This document shows, one piece after another, positions 48,081 to 61,725 of a stretch of 64,000 nucleotides of DNA. The stretch is from Micromonospora pallida (GTDB lineage: Bacteria > Actinomycetota > Actinomycetes > Mycobacteriales > Micromonosporaceae), in NCBI RefSeq assembly GCF_900090325.1, contig NZ_FMHW01000002.1, positions 4,279,001 through 4,343,000 on the forward strand. Direction: 5' to 3'. A program made the position numbers and the translations under genes. Position 1 is the first letter of the stretch. Each line of letters begins with the position of its first letter. The notes under the pieces were generated by a model that saw nothing but the letters and a program-made list of their open reading frames with translations, made no database searches and had not been told where the DNA came from.

Positions 48081-48797
48081 TCAGCCGAGTCCGCCCTGGA
48101 CGCCGATCAGCGTCCCGATCAGGTACGTCGCGCCGGCCGCCAGCGCGCCAAGGACGAGTTGCCGCAGTCCGCTGGTCCACCAGGGTCGGTTGGTGAAGCG
48201 GGCGACGACCGCCCCGGCGACGAAGAGGCCGGCACCGCCCGCCGCGAGGGCCAACCACAGGCTGGTGAAGCCGACCAGGTAGGTCAGGAGCGGGACCAAC
48301 GCGCCGATCGAGAAGAAGACGAACGACGACAACGCCGCCGTCCACGGGCTGGGCTGGTCGTCCGGGTCCACGCCCAACTCCTCCCGGACGTGCACCCGCA
48401 GCGCCTCCTCCGGGTTGTGGCGGAGCGCGTCGGCCACCTGCCGGGCCAGGTCGTACGGGAGGCCGCGGGCCGCCCACGCCTCGGCCAGTTCCCGGGCCTC
48501 CGCGTCGGGGTGGCGCTGCAACTCCCGCCGTTCCTTGGCGACCTCGGCGGCGACCTGCTCGTTGGCCGACCGGACGCTGGTGTACTCGCCGAGGCCCATG
48601 GAGATCGCGCCGGCGACCAGCCCGGCGGTGCCGGTGAGCACGACGGCACGGGGCGAAACGCCGCCGCCGCCCACGCCCGCGATCAGGGCGATGTTGGTGA
48701 CCAGACCGTCCATCGCGCCGAAGACGGCCGGACGCAGCCAGCCACCGGAGACGTCCGCGTGGTGCGCCTCCCGCAGTGCTGCCGGGGTGTCGGTCAC
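48081..48797 (-). CDS. VIT1/CCC1 family transporter
   Basis: A 238-residue membrane protein of the VIT family (iron/manganese transporters). The first helix motif is [20 protein letters not shown], followed by [16 protein letters not shown], and a cytoplasmic helical domain with Glu-rich metal-binding segments ([20 protein letters not shown]). The last three helices follow. The GTG at 48797 overlaps the stop of map (GTGA), so it is co-translated with methionine aminopeptidase. Confidence 0.88.
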   Translation of the reverse strand: MTDTPAALREAHHADVSGGWLRPAVFGAMDGLVTNIALIAGVGGGGVSPRAVVLTGTAGLVAGAISMGLGEYTSVRSANEQVAAEVAKERRELQRHPDAEARELAEAWAARGLPYDLARQVADALRHNPEEALRVHVREELGVDPDDQPSPWTAALSSFVFFSIGALVPLLTYLVGFTSLWLALAAGGAGLFVAGAVVARFTNRPWWTSGLRQLVLGALAAGATYLIGTLIGVQGGLG

Positions 48798-49651
48798 GGC
48801 AGGGTCAGGATCTCGTGGCCGGTCTCGGTGACCACCACGGTGTGCTCGAACTGGGCGGTCCACTTCCGGTCCTTGGTGACCACGGTCCAGCCGTCGTCCC
48901 ACATGTCGTACTGGTAGGTGCCGAGGGTGATCATCGGCTCGATGGTGAAGGTCATCCCGGGCTCCATCACGTCGGTGGGGCGCGGGCTGTCGTAGTGCGG
49001 CACGTACAGGCCACTGTGGAAGGCCTCGCCGATGCCGTGGCCGGTGAAGTCGCGCACCACGCCGTAGTGGAAGCGCTTGGCGTACGACTCGATGACCCGG
49101 CCGATCACGTTGATCTGACGGCCCGGGGCGACCGCGCGGATGCCGCGCATCATCGCCTCGTGGGTCCGCTCGACCAGCAGCCGGACCTCCTCGCCGACCT
49201 CGCCGACGGAGAAGGTGGCGTTGGTGTCCCCGTGCACCCCGCCGACGTACGCGGTGACGTCGACGTTGACGATGTCCCCGTCGTGCAGCACCGTGGAGTC
49301 CGGGATCCCGTGGCAGATCACCTCGTTGAGGCTGGTGCAGCAGGACTTGGGGAAGCCCCGGTAGCCCAACGTCGACGGGTAGGCGCCCTGGTCGACGAGG
49401 AACTCGTGCACCACCCGGTCGATCTCGTCGGTGGTCACGCCGGGCTTGCAGTGCTCACCGGCGAGTTGCAGCGCCTGGGCGGCGATCCGACCGGCGACGC
49501 GCATCCGCTCGACGGTCTCCGGGGTCTGCACGTGCGAGCCGCGCCACTCCTGGGGAGCCTTCTTGCCCACGTACTCGGGGCGACGGATGTGCGACGGCAC
49601 CGGTCGCCACGGAGAGAGCGTGCCTGGGGTCAACGGCGCACGGACGGTCAT
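48794..49651 (-). CDS. map: Type I methionine aminopeptidase
   Basis: A 285-residue di-metal peptidase that removes initiator methionine. Metal ligands are visible in [20 protein letters not shown] (two Asp), [12 protein letters not shown] (His), MTFTIEPMI (Glu) and the final [10 protein letters not shown] (Glu). The N-terminal extension (residues 1-40) carries PPEY/PRS-like SH3-binding features of actinobacterial type Ic enzymes. It is divergent from the STAS gene and coupled to the VIT gene. Confidence 0.94.
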   Translation of the reverse strand: MTVRAPLTPGTLSPWRPVPSHIRRPEYVGKKAPQEWRGSHVQTPETVERMRVAGRIAAQALQLAGEHCKPGVTTDEIDRVVHEFLVDQGAYPSTLGYRGFPKSCCTSLNEVICHGIPDSTVLHDGDIVNVDVTAYVGGVHGDTNATFSVGEVGEEVRLLVERTHEAMMRGIRAVAPGRQINVIGRVIESYAKRFHYGVVRDFTGHGIGEAFHSGLYVPHYDSPRPTDVMEPGMTFTIEPMITLGTYQYDMWDDGWTVVTKDRKWTAQFEHTVVVTETGHEILTLP

Positions 49652-49747
49652 CCGGCAAGCCTATCGCCGCCCCGGCGGACGGACACGCGGCGGGCGGACC
49701 CGACGACGATCGTTGCCCCCACCGGAACGCTGTGCCAAGGTGTCCCC

Positions 49748-50062
49748 GTGGATCAAGGGGGAAGCGCTCCCGTCTTCGCCGCCAGCGCACAGCTCGACGG
49801 CGACCACCTCCACGTCGTCGTGCACGGCGAGGTCGACATGGCGACCGCCGACACCATGCTCCAGACCGCGCTGCGGGAACCGGCCCAGCGGCTGACCCTG
49901 GACCTGCGGACGGTCTCGTTCTTCGACTCCGCCGCCATCCACGCCGTGGTCCAGCTCGCCCGGCGGTTCCCCGGCACGCTCACCGTCCTGCCGTCCCGCC
50001 AGGTACGCCGGGTGCTCGAGATCGCCGGCCTGGCCGGTCAGGACTGGCTCGACCGGGGTTGA
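49748..50062 (+). CDS. STAS domain anti-sigma factor antagonist
   Basis: A 104-residue STAS domain (RsbV/SpoIIAA type). The phosphorylatable serine is in VSFFDSAAIHAVVQLA, and the N-terminal strand is HVVVHGEVDMATADTML. In partner switching the unphosphorylated form binds an RsbW-like kinase and frees a sigma factor. The GTG at 49748 follows AAGG at seven bases. Its end lies six bases from the end of the opposite-strand gene, which carries both a PP2C phosphatase and an RsbW-like ATPase domain, so the two probably form one circuit. Confidence 0.88.
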   Translation: MDQGGSAPVFAASAQLDGDHLHVVVHGEVDMATADTMLQTALREPAQRLTLDLRTVSFFDSAAIHAVVQLARRFPGTLTVLPSRQVRRVLEIAGLAGQDWLDRG

Positions 50063-50068
50063 TCCCGG

Positions 50069-53731
<3,663 letters not shown>

Positions 53732-53941
53732 ACTGCCTCCCGCTCCGGCCGTGTCCGGCGCGCTCCTGATCGTCCGCCCGCCCGTGCCCCGCCTTGTACC
53801 CAGGCGGAACAGCAACGTAACGCATGCGATCCATGCGGCGCTGGTTACCCACGCCCCGCCGGGGCCCGGCCCGGTCCGCCCCCACCGCCCGGCCCACCGC
53901 GGCCCGGCCCGGTCCACCGCGAGCCCGCCGAGGCTGCCCGG

Positions 53942-54709
53942 TCAGAGCGGGGTGACGTACGCGCCGGTGATGCCGCCGTCCACCACGAACTGGCTGGCGG
54001 TCATGAACGAGGCGTCGTCGCTGGCGAGGAAGGCCACCGCGGCGGCGATCTCCTCCGGCTCGCCGAACCGGCCCATCGGGACGTGCACCAGGCGACGGGC
54101 GGCCCGCTCCGGGTCGGCGGCGAACAGTTCCCGCAGCAGCGGGGTCGACACCGGGCCGGGGCAGAGCGCGTTGACCCGGATGCCCTCCCGGGCGAACTGC
54201 ACACCCAACTCCCGGGTCAGCGCCAGCACCCCGCCCTTGCTCGCGGTGTACGCGATCTGCGAGGTGGCCGCCCCCATCAGCGCCACGAACGACGCGGTGT
54301 TGATGATCGACCCCTTGCCCTGCCGGCGCATGTGCGGCAGCACGTACTTGCAGCACAGGTAGACGCTGGTCGTGTTGACCCGCAGCACCCGCTCCCAGGC
54401 GTCCAGCCCCGTGGTCAGGATCGAGTCGTCCTCGGGCGGGGAGATGCCGGCGTTGTTGAACGCCACGTCGACCCGGCCGTACCGCTCGGCCACCCCGTCG
54501 AACAGCTCCCGGACCGCCGTCTCGTCGGCCACGTCGGCGGCGACGAACTCGCCGCCCACCTCCTCGGCGGCCCGCCCACCGGCCTCGGCGTCGATGTCCA
54601 CGCAGACCACCCGGGCCCCCTCGGCGGCGAACCGCCGTACGGTGGCCAACCCGATGCCACTGCCCGCCCCGGTCACCACCGCGACCCGATCCCGCAACCG
54701 ACCCTGCAC
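53942..54709 (-). CDS. Short-chain dehydrogenase/reductase
   Basis: A 255-residue classical SDR. The cofactor loop is VVTGAGSGIGLATVRRFA, the structural motif NNAGIS, and the catalytic Ser-Tyr-Lys is in NTASFV and YTASKGG. An acidic residue ends beta-2 (VCVDID), favouring NAD(H). The GTG at 54709 follows GAGGAG at seven bases, partly inside the end of the aldehyde dehydrogenase gene. Its context with GlnA-like and aldehyde dehydrogenase genes suggests a role in amine or amino-alcohol catabolism; the substrate is unknown. Confidence 0.9.
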   Translation of the reverse strand: MQGRLRDRVAVVTGAGSGIGLATVRRFAAEGARVVCVDIDAEAGGRAAEEVGGEFVAADVADETAVRELFDGVAERYGRVDVAFNNAGISPPEDDSILTTGLDAWERVLRVNTTSVYLCCKYVLPHMRRQGKGSIINTASFVALMGAATSQIAYTASKGGVLALTRELGVQFAREGIRVNALCPGPVSTPLLRELFAADPERAARRLVHVPMGRFGEPEEIAAAVAFLASDDASFMTASQFVVDGGITGAYVTPL

Positions 54710-54713
54710 GTGT

Positions 54714-56069
54714 TCACTCCTCGGTGCTGACGAAGACGTTCTTGACATCGGTGAAGGCGGTCAGCGCGTCCGGGCCGAGTTCCCGGCCCAGTCCGGAGCG
54801 CTTCATCCCGCCGAACGGGGTCCAGTAGCGCACCGACGAGTGCGAGTTGACGCTGAGGTTGCCGGCCTCGACCGCGCGGGCCACCCGGAACGCCCGGCCC
54901 ACGTCCCGGGTCCAGATCGAGCCGGACAGGCCGTACTCGGTGTCGTTGGCGAGCCGGATCGCGTCCGCCTCGTCGTCGAACGGGAGCACCGAGACCACCG
55001 GCCCGAAAATCTCCGCCCGCCAGTGCCGGTCGGTCGGGGCGTCGGCGAGCAGGACCGTCGGGGCGTACCAGAAGCCGGGGCCCTCGGGGCAGGAGCCGGT
55101 GAACGCGACCCGCGCGCCATCGACGTACCCGGCGACCCGGGCCCGGTGCCCGGCGGAGATCAGCGGGCCCACCTCGGCGCTCTCCAGGGCCGGGTCCTCG
55201 ACCCGGACGGCCTTGACGGCCGGTTCGAGCAGCTCCAGGAAGCGGTCGTAGACCGGCCGCTGGACCAGGATCCGGGACCGGGCGCAGCAGTCCTGGCCGG
55301 CGTTGTCAAAGACCGCGTACGGCGCGGTGGCCGCCGCCCGTTCCAGGTCGGCGTCGGCGAAGACCAGGTTGGCGCTCTTGCCACCCAACTCCAGGGTGAC
55401 CCGTTTCACCTGCTCCGCGCAGCCGGCCATGATCCGGGTGCCGACCTCGGTGGAGCCGGTGAAGCAGACCTTCCGCACCGCCGGATGGGTGACGAACCGC
55501 TCCCCCACCACCGGCCCCGCGCCGGGCAGCACGGTGAACACGTCCTCGGGGATGCCGGCGTCCCGGGCCAGCTCGGCCAGGCGCAGCGCGGTCAGCGGGG
55601 TCAGCTCGGCCGGCTTGACCAGCACGGTGTTCCCGGCGGCCAGGGCCGGGGCGAATCCCCAGGCGGCGATCGGCATCGGGAAGTTCCACGGCACGATCAC
55701 CCCGACCACACCCAGCGGCTCGTGGAAGGTGACGTCCAGCCCGCCGGGCACCGGGATCTGCCGGCCGGTGAGCCGCTCCGGCGCGCCCGCGTAGTAGTCG
55801 AGCACGTCCCGGACGTTGCCCGCCTCCCAGCGGGCGTTGCCGATGGTGTGCCCGGCGTTGCGGACCTCCAGCTCGGCCAGTTCCTCCCGGTGCGCGTCCA
55901 CCTCGGCGGCGAACCGGCGCAGCAGCCGGGCCCGGTCCCCCGGCGCCACCGCCCGCCAGCGCCGGCCAGCCGCCACCGCCCGCCCAACCGCAGCGTCCAC
56001 GTCCTCCAGCGACGCCTCCCTGACCTGGGCGATCACCACCCCCGTCGCCGGATTCACGACCTCACGCAC
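54714..56069 (-). CDS. NAD-dependent aldehyde dehydrogenase
   Basis: A 451-residue ALDH. It has VIVPWNFPMPIAAWG, the cofactor loop FTGSTEVGTRIM, the general base in VTLELGGKSAN, and the catalytic cysteine in NAGQDCCARSRI. The GTG at 56069 was chosen because GGAG lies seven bases ahead and the family starts at VREVVNPATG; the frame stays open to 56174 but only by running through a dispersed palindrome. It lies downstream of the GlnA-like gene and upstream of the SDR, fitting oxidation of a gamma-glutamylated or free amino-aldehyde. Confidence 0.92.
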   Translation of the reverse strand: MREVVNPATGVVIAQVREASLEDVDAAVGRAVAAGRRWRAVAPGDRARLLRRFAAEVDAHREELAELEVRNAGHTIGNARWEAGNVRDVLDYYAGAPERLTGRQIPVPGGLDVTFHEPLGVVGVIVPWNFPMPIAAWGFAPALAAGNTVLVKPAELTPLTALRLAELARDAGIPEDVFTVLPGAGPVVGERFVTHPAVRKVCFTGSTEVGTRIMAGCAEQVKRVTLELGGKSANLVFADADLERAAATAPYAVFDNAGQDCCARSRILVQRPVYDRFLELLEPAVKAVRVEDPALESAEVGPLISAGHRARVAGYVDGARVAFTGSCPEGPGFWYAPTVLLADAPTDRHWRAEIFGPVVSVLPFDDEADAIRLANDTEYGLSGSIWTRDVGRAFRVARAVEAGNLSVNSHSSVRYWTPFGGMKRSGLGRELGPDALTAFTDVKNVFVSTEE

Positions 56070-56113
56070 GCGCCCACTCCCCTTCTCCTTCTCCGCGATC
56101 TTGCTCCCCTTCT

Positions 56114-56190
56114 CCGCGATCTTGGAGTTGTGGCTCCTCGCAAATGCCGTGAATCGGGGCAATCGAGGAGCCACAAGTCCATGATCGCGG
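56114..56190. repeat. Long palindrome, family B, between glnA-like and aldehyde dehydrogenase genes
   Basis: Arms 56114-56140 and 56164-56190 are complementary over 27 bases with two mismatches, around a 23-nt loop. Next to the left arm lies a direct repeat of TTCTCCGCGATCTTG (about 56091-56124). It separates two genes of one probable operon. No second copy is in the window. Confidence 0.85.
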
Positions 56191-56221
56191 GGAGAGGGGG
56201 GCGAGGGAGGAGGGGGCAGGG

Positions 56222-57601
56222 TTAGAGGCGTTCGAAGCCACGGAACAGCTCCCAGTCGGTGACCGCGGCGTCGAACGCGGCCAGCTCCACCCGGGCCTGG
56301 TTGGCGTAGTGCGCGACCACCTCGTCGCCGAACGCCGACCGGGCCGTCGTCGAGGACTCCCAGAGGGCCAGGGCATCACGCAGGGTGGCCGGCACCCGCT
56401 CGGCGTCCGGGTCGTCGTACGCGTTGCCGGTGCACTCCGGCCCCAGCTCCAGCCCGCCGTCCAGGCCGTGCAGCGCCCCGGCCACCAGCCCGGCGATGGC
56501 CAGGTACGGGTTGACGTCCCCACCGGGCACCCGGTTCTCCACGCGCATGCCCTGGCCGTGCCCGGCCAGCCGGAGCGCGCAGGTGCGGTTGTCGGTGCCC
56601 CAACGCAGCGCGGTCGGGGCGAACGAGCCCGGCTGGTAGCGCTTGTACGAGTTGACGTTCGGGGCGAACAGCAGGCTGAACTCGCACATCGTGGCGAGCA
56701 GTCCGGCCAGCACCCGCTGCCCGACCTCGCTCAGGTGCGCCGGCCCGTCGCCCAGCATGGCCGAGCGGCCGTCGGCGTCGCGCAGCGAGAAGTGGATGTG
56801 GCAGGAGTTGCCCTCGCGGGCGTTCGGCTTGGCCATGAAGGTGACGGACACGCCCTCCTGAGCGGCGATCTCCTTCGCCCCGTTCTTGTAGATCACGTGA
56901 TGGTCGGCGCAGGTCAGCGCGTCGGCGTAGCGGAACGCGATCTCGTGCTGGCCGAGGTTGCACTCGCCCTTGGCGCTCTCCGGCACCAGCCCCGCGCCGG
57001 CCATCTCGGTGCGGATCCGGCGCAGCAGCGGCTCCACCCGGGCGGTGCCGAGCAGCGAGTAGTCGACGTTGTACTGGTTGGCCGGGGTGAGATCCCGGTA
57101 GCCCCGCCGCCAGGCGTCCTCGTACGAGTCGCGGTAGACGACGAACTCCAGCTCGGTGCCGGCGTACGCGGTCAGCCCGTGCGCGGCCAACCGGTCGAGC
57201 TGCCGGCGCAGGATCTGCCGGGGTGAGGCGGCCACCTCGCCCGAGCCGTCCGGCCAGGCCAGGTCGGCCAGGAGCAGCGCGCTCCCCGGCTGCCAGGGGA
57301 TGCGGCGCAGGGTGGCCAGGTCGGGCACCATCGCGAGGTCGCCGTAGCCGCGTGCCCAACCCGACATCGCGTACCCGTCGACGGTGTTCATGTCGACGTC
57401 CACGGCGAGCAGGTAGTCGCAGCCCTCGCTGCCGTGCTCGGCCACCTGGTCGAGGAAGTACCGGGCGTGGAACCGCTTGCCCTGGAGCCGTCCCTGCATG
57501 TCGGTCAGCGCCAGGACCACGGTGTCGATCTCGCCGGCCGCGACGGCCGCCCGCAACTCGTCGAGGGCCAGCGGCGCCGTCCTGCCGGGTGTGGCTTCCA
57601 T
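56222..57601 (-). CDS. Glutamine synthetase family protein (gamma-glutamyl-amine ligase type)
   Basis: A 459-residue ligase of the GlnA3/GlnA4/PuuA branch. Catalytic GS motifs are present (AGTELEFVVY, AKGECNLGQHEIAFRYADAL, NSCHIHFSL, NRTCALRLAGHGQGMRVENR), but the Tyr-adenylylation loop of true GlnA is missing. Such enzymes glutamylate polyamines or ethanolamine as the first catabolic step. The following ALDH and SDR genes support that. The ATG at 57601 is about seven bases after a promoter -10, so the mRNA may be leaderless. Confidence 0.9.
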   Translation of the reverse strand: MEATPGRTAPLALDELRAAVAAGEIDTVVLALTDMQGRLQGKRFHARYFLDQVAEHGSEGCDYLLAVDVDMNTVDGYAMSGWARGYGDLAMVPDLATLRRIPWQPGSALLLADLAWPDGSGEVAASPRQILRRQLDRLAAHGLTAYAGTELEFVVYRDSYEDAWRRGYRDLTPANQYNVDYSLLGTARVEPLLRRIRTEMAGAGLVPESAKGECNLGQHEIAFRYADALTCADHHVIYKNGAKEIAAQEGVSVTFMAKPNAREGNSCHIHFSLRDADGRSAMLGDGPAHLSEVGQRVLAGLLATMCEFSLLFAPNVNSYKRYQPGSFAPTALRWGTDNRTCALRLAGHGQGMRVENRVPGGDVNPYLAIAGLVAGALHGLDGGLELGPECTGNAYDDPDAERVPATLRDALALWESSTTARSAFGDEVVAHYANQARVELAAFDAAVTDWELFRGFERL

Positions 57602-57608
57602 CACCAAG

Positions 57609-57638
57609 GGTCTACCGGCCGGACCGGAGCACCGTCAA
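57609..57638 (-). promoter_or_regulatory. Sigma-70-like promoter of the glnA-like gene
   Basis: On the minus strand TTGACG (57638-57633) and TAGACC (57614-57609) are spaced by 18 bases. The expected transcript start is near 57603, at or just before the GTG/ATG start codons (57604/57601), which would give a leaderless mRNA. The rest of the 279-bp gap to the thiolase shows only the hairpin at 57830. Confidence 0.6.
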
Positions 57639-57829
57639 TGCCCCCGGCCGTCGGGGTGGCAAACCGTGACGTTTCCAGGATCGGCCGGCGTCGCTAAATT
57701 GCCTTGCCGGTGGAACCCGATCGGGCGCATCCTTGACCCCGTGACCAGGCCCGATCCACCGGGCCACCGCCGGGCGCTCGGACCGCCCGGCCCGCGGCGG
57801 CGCGGGGCGTCGGTCACCTCTCTCTCACC

Positions 57830-57850
57830 GGTACGGCGATTCGCCGTACC
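57830..57850 (-). terminator. Hairpin downstream of the thiolase gene
   Basis: Perfect 10-bp arms 57830-57839 and 57841-57850 (GGTACGGCGA and complement) with a one-base centre, 31 bases after the thiolase stop. Because it is a near-perfect palindrome it could equally be a dimeric protein-binding site. Confidence 0.5.
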
Positions 57851-57880
57851 CGACAACCGCCCCCGCCGCCGCGCCCACCC

Positions 57881-59083
<1,203 letters not shown>

Positions 59084-59243
59084 CGCTGCTGTCCTTCGGG
59101 GGTGGGAAGGGGCGGGGGTGGTGCCGACGGGTCGCGGCGGCATCCGGGCCAGGATATCGGCCACCGGGACCGGTACGAGAGATCAGTCGCCGGCCCGAGT
59201 CGGTGCGGAAGCTCGGCTGTCGGGCCGGGTTAGATTGGCCGGC

Positions 59244-59393
59244 ATGAGCCGCGCCGAGACCACCGCCGGGGACGGGCCGGTGCCGACTGCCGAGGACGGG
59301 TCGATGCCGACCGCCGGGGACGGGCCGGTGCCGACCGCCGGGGACGGGCCAGTGCCGTCCGCCGTCCGCTCCGCGCGGCCCCTCCGGGCGTGA
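59244..59393 (+). CDS. Small ORF built of 24-nt repeats, coupled to the DUF998 gene
   Basis: A 49-residue ORF starting at an ATG seven bases after a TAGATT -10-like box, with no ribosome site. It is mostly four copies of AGDGPVPT and ends at a TGA overlapping the GTG of the next gene (GTGA). It may be a leader peptide for coupled translation, or simply an untranslated leader. There is no similarity I recognise. Confidence 0.35.
   Translation: MSRAETTAGDGPVPTAEDGSMPTAGDGPVPTAGDGPVPSAVRSARPLRA
59265..59360 (+). repeat. Four tandem 24-nt repeats
   Basis: Units at 59265, 59289, 59313 and 59337, consensus GCCGGGGACGGGCCGGTGCC plus GACC. They lie just before the DUF998 gene. Being a multiple of three, copy changes keep the small ORF open. 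Confidence 0.85.
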
Positions 59394-60001
59394 CCGGTCT
59401 CGCGCGCCGGGTCGCCGCGGCGGGCGCGGCGGGCTGTGTGCTCGGCGGGGCGGTCGCGGTCGTCGTCGCCGTGGTCGCCGGTCCCGGTCCGGGTCTGACC
59501 GGGTACGTCAGCGAGGCGGGCGTCGCCGGCAGCGGGTACGCCCCGACGTACCGGGCTGGGGTGTTCGCGCTGGCCGCCGGCCTGCTGCTGCTCGCCGGGG
59601 CCCTGTCGGCAGCAAGCCGTCCGGCGGCCGTGCTGCTGGTCGCCGGCAGCCTCTGCACCCTGCTCTCCGGGGCGGTGACGTGCAGTAACGGCTGTCCGTT
59701 GCCCCCGTTCGAGCGGGCCACCACCGCCGACCTGGTGCACGGTGGGGCGAGCGTGCTCGCGGTGGCCGTGGTGGTGTTCGCCATGATCGCGGTCGTGCTG
59801 GCCCCCACGGCCGGGACGGCACCGCGTCGGGTGGCCGCCGTCGGCGCGCTGGCCGCCCTGCCGCTCTCCGCCGCGGTGGGCCTGGCGATGCTGCTCGACG
59901 GCCGCGGCGCGGTGGTCGGCGTGCTGGAACGGCTGCTGCTGGCGGAGACGATCTCCTGGGGCCTGCTCACCGCCCTCCTGCTCACCCGTGCCCGCCGTTG
60001 A
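59390..60001 (+). CDS. DUF998 membrane protein
   Basis: A 203-residue protein with about six hydrophobic segments, a pattern and length typical of DUF998 (Frag1-like) actinobacterial membrane proteins. It has [20 protein letters not shown] after the first helix, and [20 protein letters not shown] later. Two cysteines (TCSNGCPLP) lie in an outer loop and could form a disulphide. The function is unknown. The GTG at 59390 overlaps the stop of the repeat ORF. Confidence 0.78.
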   Translation: MTGLARRVAAAGAAGCVLGGAVAVVVAVVAGPGPGLTGYVSEAGVAGSGYAPTYRAGVFALAAGLLLLAGALSAASRPAAVLLVAGSLCTLLSGAVTCSNGCPLPPFERATTADLVHGGASVLAVAVVVFAMIAVVLAPTAGTAPRRVAAVGALAALPLSAAVGLAMLLDGRGAVVGVLERLLLAETISWGLLTALLLTRARR

Positions 60002-60165
60002 CGGGCGCCCCGAAGCCCGCGACCGACAGTCCGCACCCGCCCCGCCGACAGCCACCGGCTGGCCCGCCGACCGGCCTCACCCCGCCCTCCGCCGCCGAGA
60101 GTAAGGCGCCTCACGCCGGTGACTCCTTTCGGTCCGGGCGGTGGCCGGCGTACCGTCGCCAGGCG

Positions 60166-60255
60166 ATGACCAACGTCTGGCACCTCACCGCCCGCCTGTA
60201 CGTCGACCTCCGACGGCAGGCCAGCGGCGTCTGTCCGGCGCGACGGCTCCCCTGA
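60166..60255 (+). CDS. Putative leader peptide (cysteine-type) upstream of a DAACS symporter
   Basis: A 29-codon ORF, ATG 60166 to TGA 60255, ending 37 bases before the symporter start. The core LTARLYVDLRRQASGVC strongly resembles the actinobacterial 'putative leader peptide' family, in which LTxRxHVDLxRxxSxxC is conserved and a Cys codon senses cysteine supply. The Cys codon is near the end, as in that family. The ribosome site is weak. If right, translation of this ORF should control the symporter by attenuation. The preceding gap 60002-60165 shows no other gene. Confidence 0.7.
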   Translation: MTNVWHLTARLYVDLRRQASGVCPARRLP

Positions 60256-60292
60256 CGTCGTTCCGTTCGGCTCCCAGACCCTTGGACAATTC

Positions 60293-61624
60293 ATGCCTTC
60301 CGTGCTGCGCAAGATCCCTTTCTCCGTTCAGATCCTGCTCGGTCTCGTCGCCGGTGTGGCGCTCGGCCTCGTCGCCCGCACCGCCGACCTGGCCTGGCTG
60401 ACCAGCACCCTGCACACCGTCGGCGGTCTCTTCGTCCAGCTGCTCAAGCTGGCCGTGCCGCCGCTGGTCTTCACCGCCATCGTGGTCAGCGTGGTACGCC
60501 TGCGCGGCGTCGCCAACGCCGCCCGGCTGGCGTGGAAGACCCTGCTCTGGTTCGGCGTCACCGCCCTGATCGCGGTGGGCGTCGGCATCGGGCTCGGCCT
60601 GCTCACCAACCCCGGCCGGGGGGTGAACCTGGACACCGCCGGGGCGACCGCCCCGCAGCGGACCGGTTCCTGGACCGACTTCCTCACTGGCATCGTCCCG
60701 ACCAACCCGGTCGGCGCGTTCGTCGAGGGCAACGTCCTCCAGATCGTCTTCCTCGCCCTGGCCGTCGGGGCGGCGGCGCTGCTGGTCGGTCCGGCCGCCG
60801 AGCCGTTCGTCGCGTTCAACCAGGCGCTGCTGGAGATCGTGCAGAAGGCCCTCTGGTGGGTGATCCGGCTCGCCCCGATCGGCACCCTCGGCCTGATCGG
60901 CAACGCGGTCGCCTCGTACGGCTGGGACCTGCTCGCCCCGCTGGCCACGTTCACCACCGCCGTCTACGTCGGCTGCGCGATCGTGCTCCTCGTGGTCTAC
61001 CCGCTGCTGCTGGTCGCCGCCGGCCGGCTCAACCCGCTGCGCTTCTACGCCGGCGCCTGGCCCGCAATCGAGCTGGCGTTCGTCTCCCGGTCCTCGGTCG
61101 GGACGATGCCGGTGACCCAGCGGGCCGTCGAGCGTCTCGGTGTGCCCCGCGAGTACGCCTCCTTCGCCGTGCCGTTCGGCGCGACCACCAAGATGGACGG
61201 CTGCGCCGCCGTCTACCCCGCCCTGGCCGCGATCTTCGTGGCCCAGGTCTTCGGCATCCACCTCGGTGTCACCGACTATCTGCTGATCGCCTTCGTCTCG
61301 GTGGTCGGCTCGGCCGCCACCGCCGGCCTGACCGGCGCGATCGTGATGCTCACCCTGACCCTGGGCACGCTCGGCCTGCCGCTGGCCGGGGCCGGCCTGC
61401 TGCTCGCCATCGACCCGATCGTGGACATGATCCGGACCGCGACCAACGTGGCCGGGCAGGCGCTGGTGCCGACCCTCGTCGCCGCCCGGGAGGGCACCCT
61501 GGACCGGGACGCCTACGACTCCGCCGGCCGGCGGGAGCCCGTCGACGCCCCGACCGACCCCGCCCACCCCACCCGGTCGACCGTCGACCGCCCTGCCGAC
61601 GACCTCGCTCCCGCCCCGGCCTGA
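60293..61624 (+). CDS. DAACS family dicarboxylate/amino acid:cation symporter
   Basis: A 443-residue membrane symporter of the DctA/GltP/TcyP superfamily. It has about eight helices, the serine-rich loop SRSSVGTMPVTQRAVERLGV, the NMDG-like motif as TKMDGCAAVYPALAAIFVAQ, and the late DPIVDMIRTATNVAGQAL. Substrates in the family are C4-dicarboxylates, glutamate/aspartate or cystine. The cysteine-type leader peptide just upstream favours a cystine (TcyP-like) role. No Shine-Dalgarno is clear before the ATG. A family A palindrome follows the stop by two bases. Confidence 0.88.
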   Translation: MPSVLRKIPFSVQILLGLVAGVALGLVARTADLAWLTSTLHTVGGLFVQLLKLAVPPLVFTAIVVSVVRLRGVANAARLAWKTLLWFGVTALIAVGVGIGLGLLTNPGRGVNLDTAGATAPQRTGSWTDFLTGIVPTNPVGAFVEGNVLQIVFLALAVGAAALLVGPAAEPFVAFNQALLEIVQKALWWVIRLAPIGTLGLIGNAVASYGWDLLAPLATFTTAVYVGCAIVLLVVYPLLLVAAGRLNPLRFYAGAWPAIELAFVSRSSVGTMPVTQRAVERLGVPREYASFAVPFGATTKMDGCAAVYPALAAIFVAQVFGIHLGVTDYLLIAFVSVVGSAATAGLTGAIVMLTLTLGTLGLPLAGAGLLLAIDPIVDMIRTATNVAGQALVPTLVAAREGTLDRDAYDSAGRREPVDAPTDPAHPTRSTVDRPADDLAPAPA

Positions 61625-61626
61625 CC

Positions 61627-61682
61627 TGGTTGCAGGGGACCCTTCCTACCGCTTTTTGCGTAGCAGGGGTCCCCTGCAACCA
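61627..61682. repeat. Long palindrome, family A, copy 3
   Basis: Arms 61627-61642 and 61667-61682 are perfect over 16 bases and extend two more with a G-T pair. The loop holds CTACCGCTTTTTGC, as in copy 1 at 8158-8211. It starts two bases after the symporter stop and lies 44 bp before the Old Yellow Enzyme gene on the same strand. Confidence 0.85.
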
Positions 61683-61725
61683 CCACACCCCGTGGCGGGC
61701 AACCCATCCCCCGAGAGGAACCGAG

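Noticed and set aside
56070..56174. Upstream extension of the aldehyde dehydrogenase
   Set aside because: The extra codons run through the palindrome and a direct repeat; a good ribosome site precedes the GTG at 56069.
57635..57856. 73-codon minus-strand ORF between the glnA-like gene and thiolase
   Set aside because: No ribosome site, Arg/Gly/Pro-rich, and it covers a hairpin and the promoter region.
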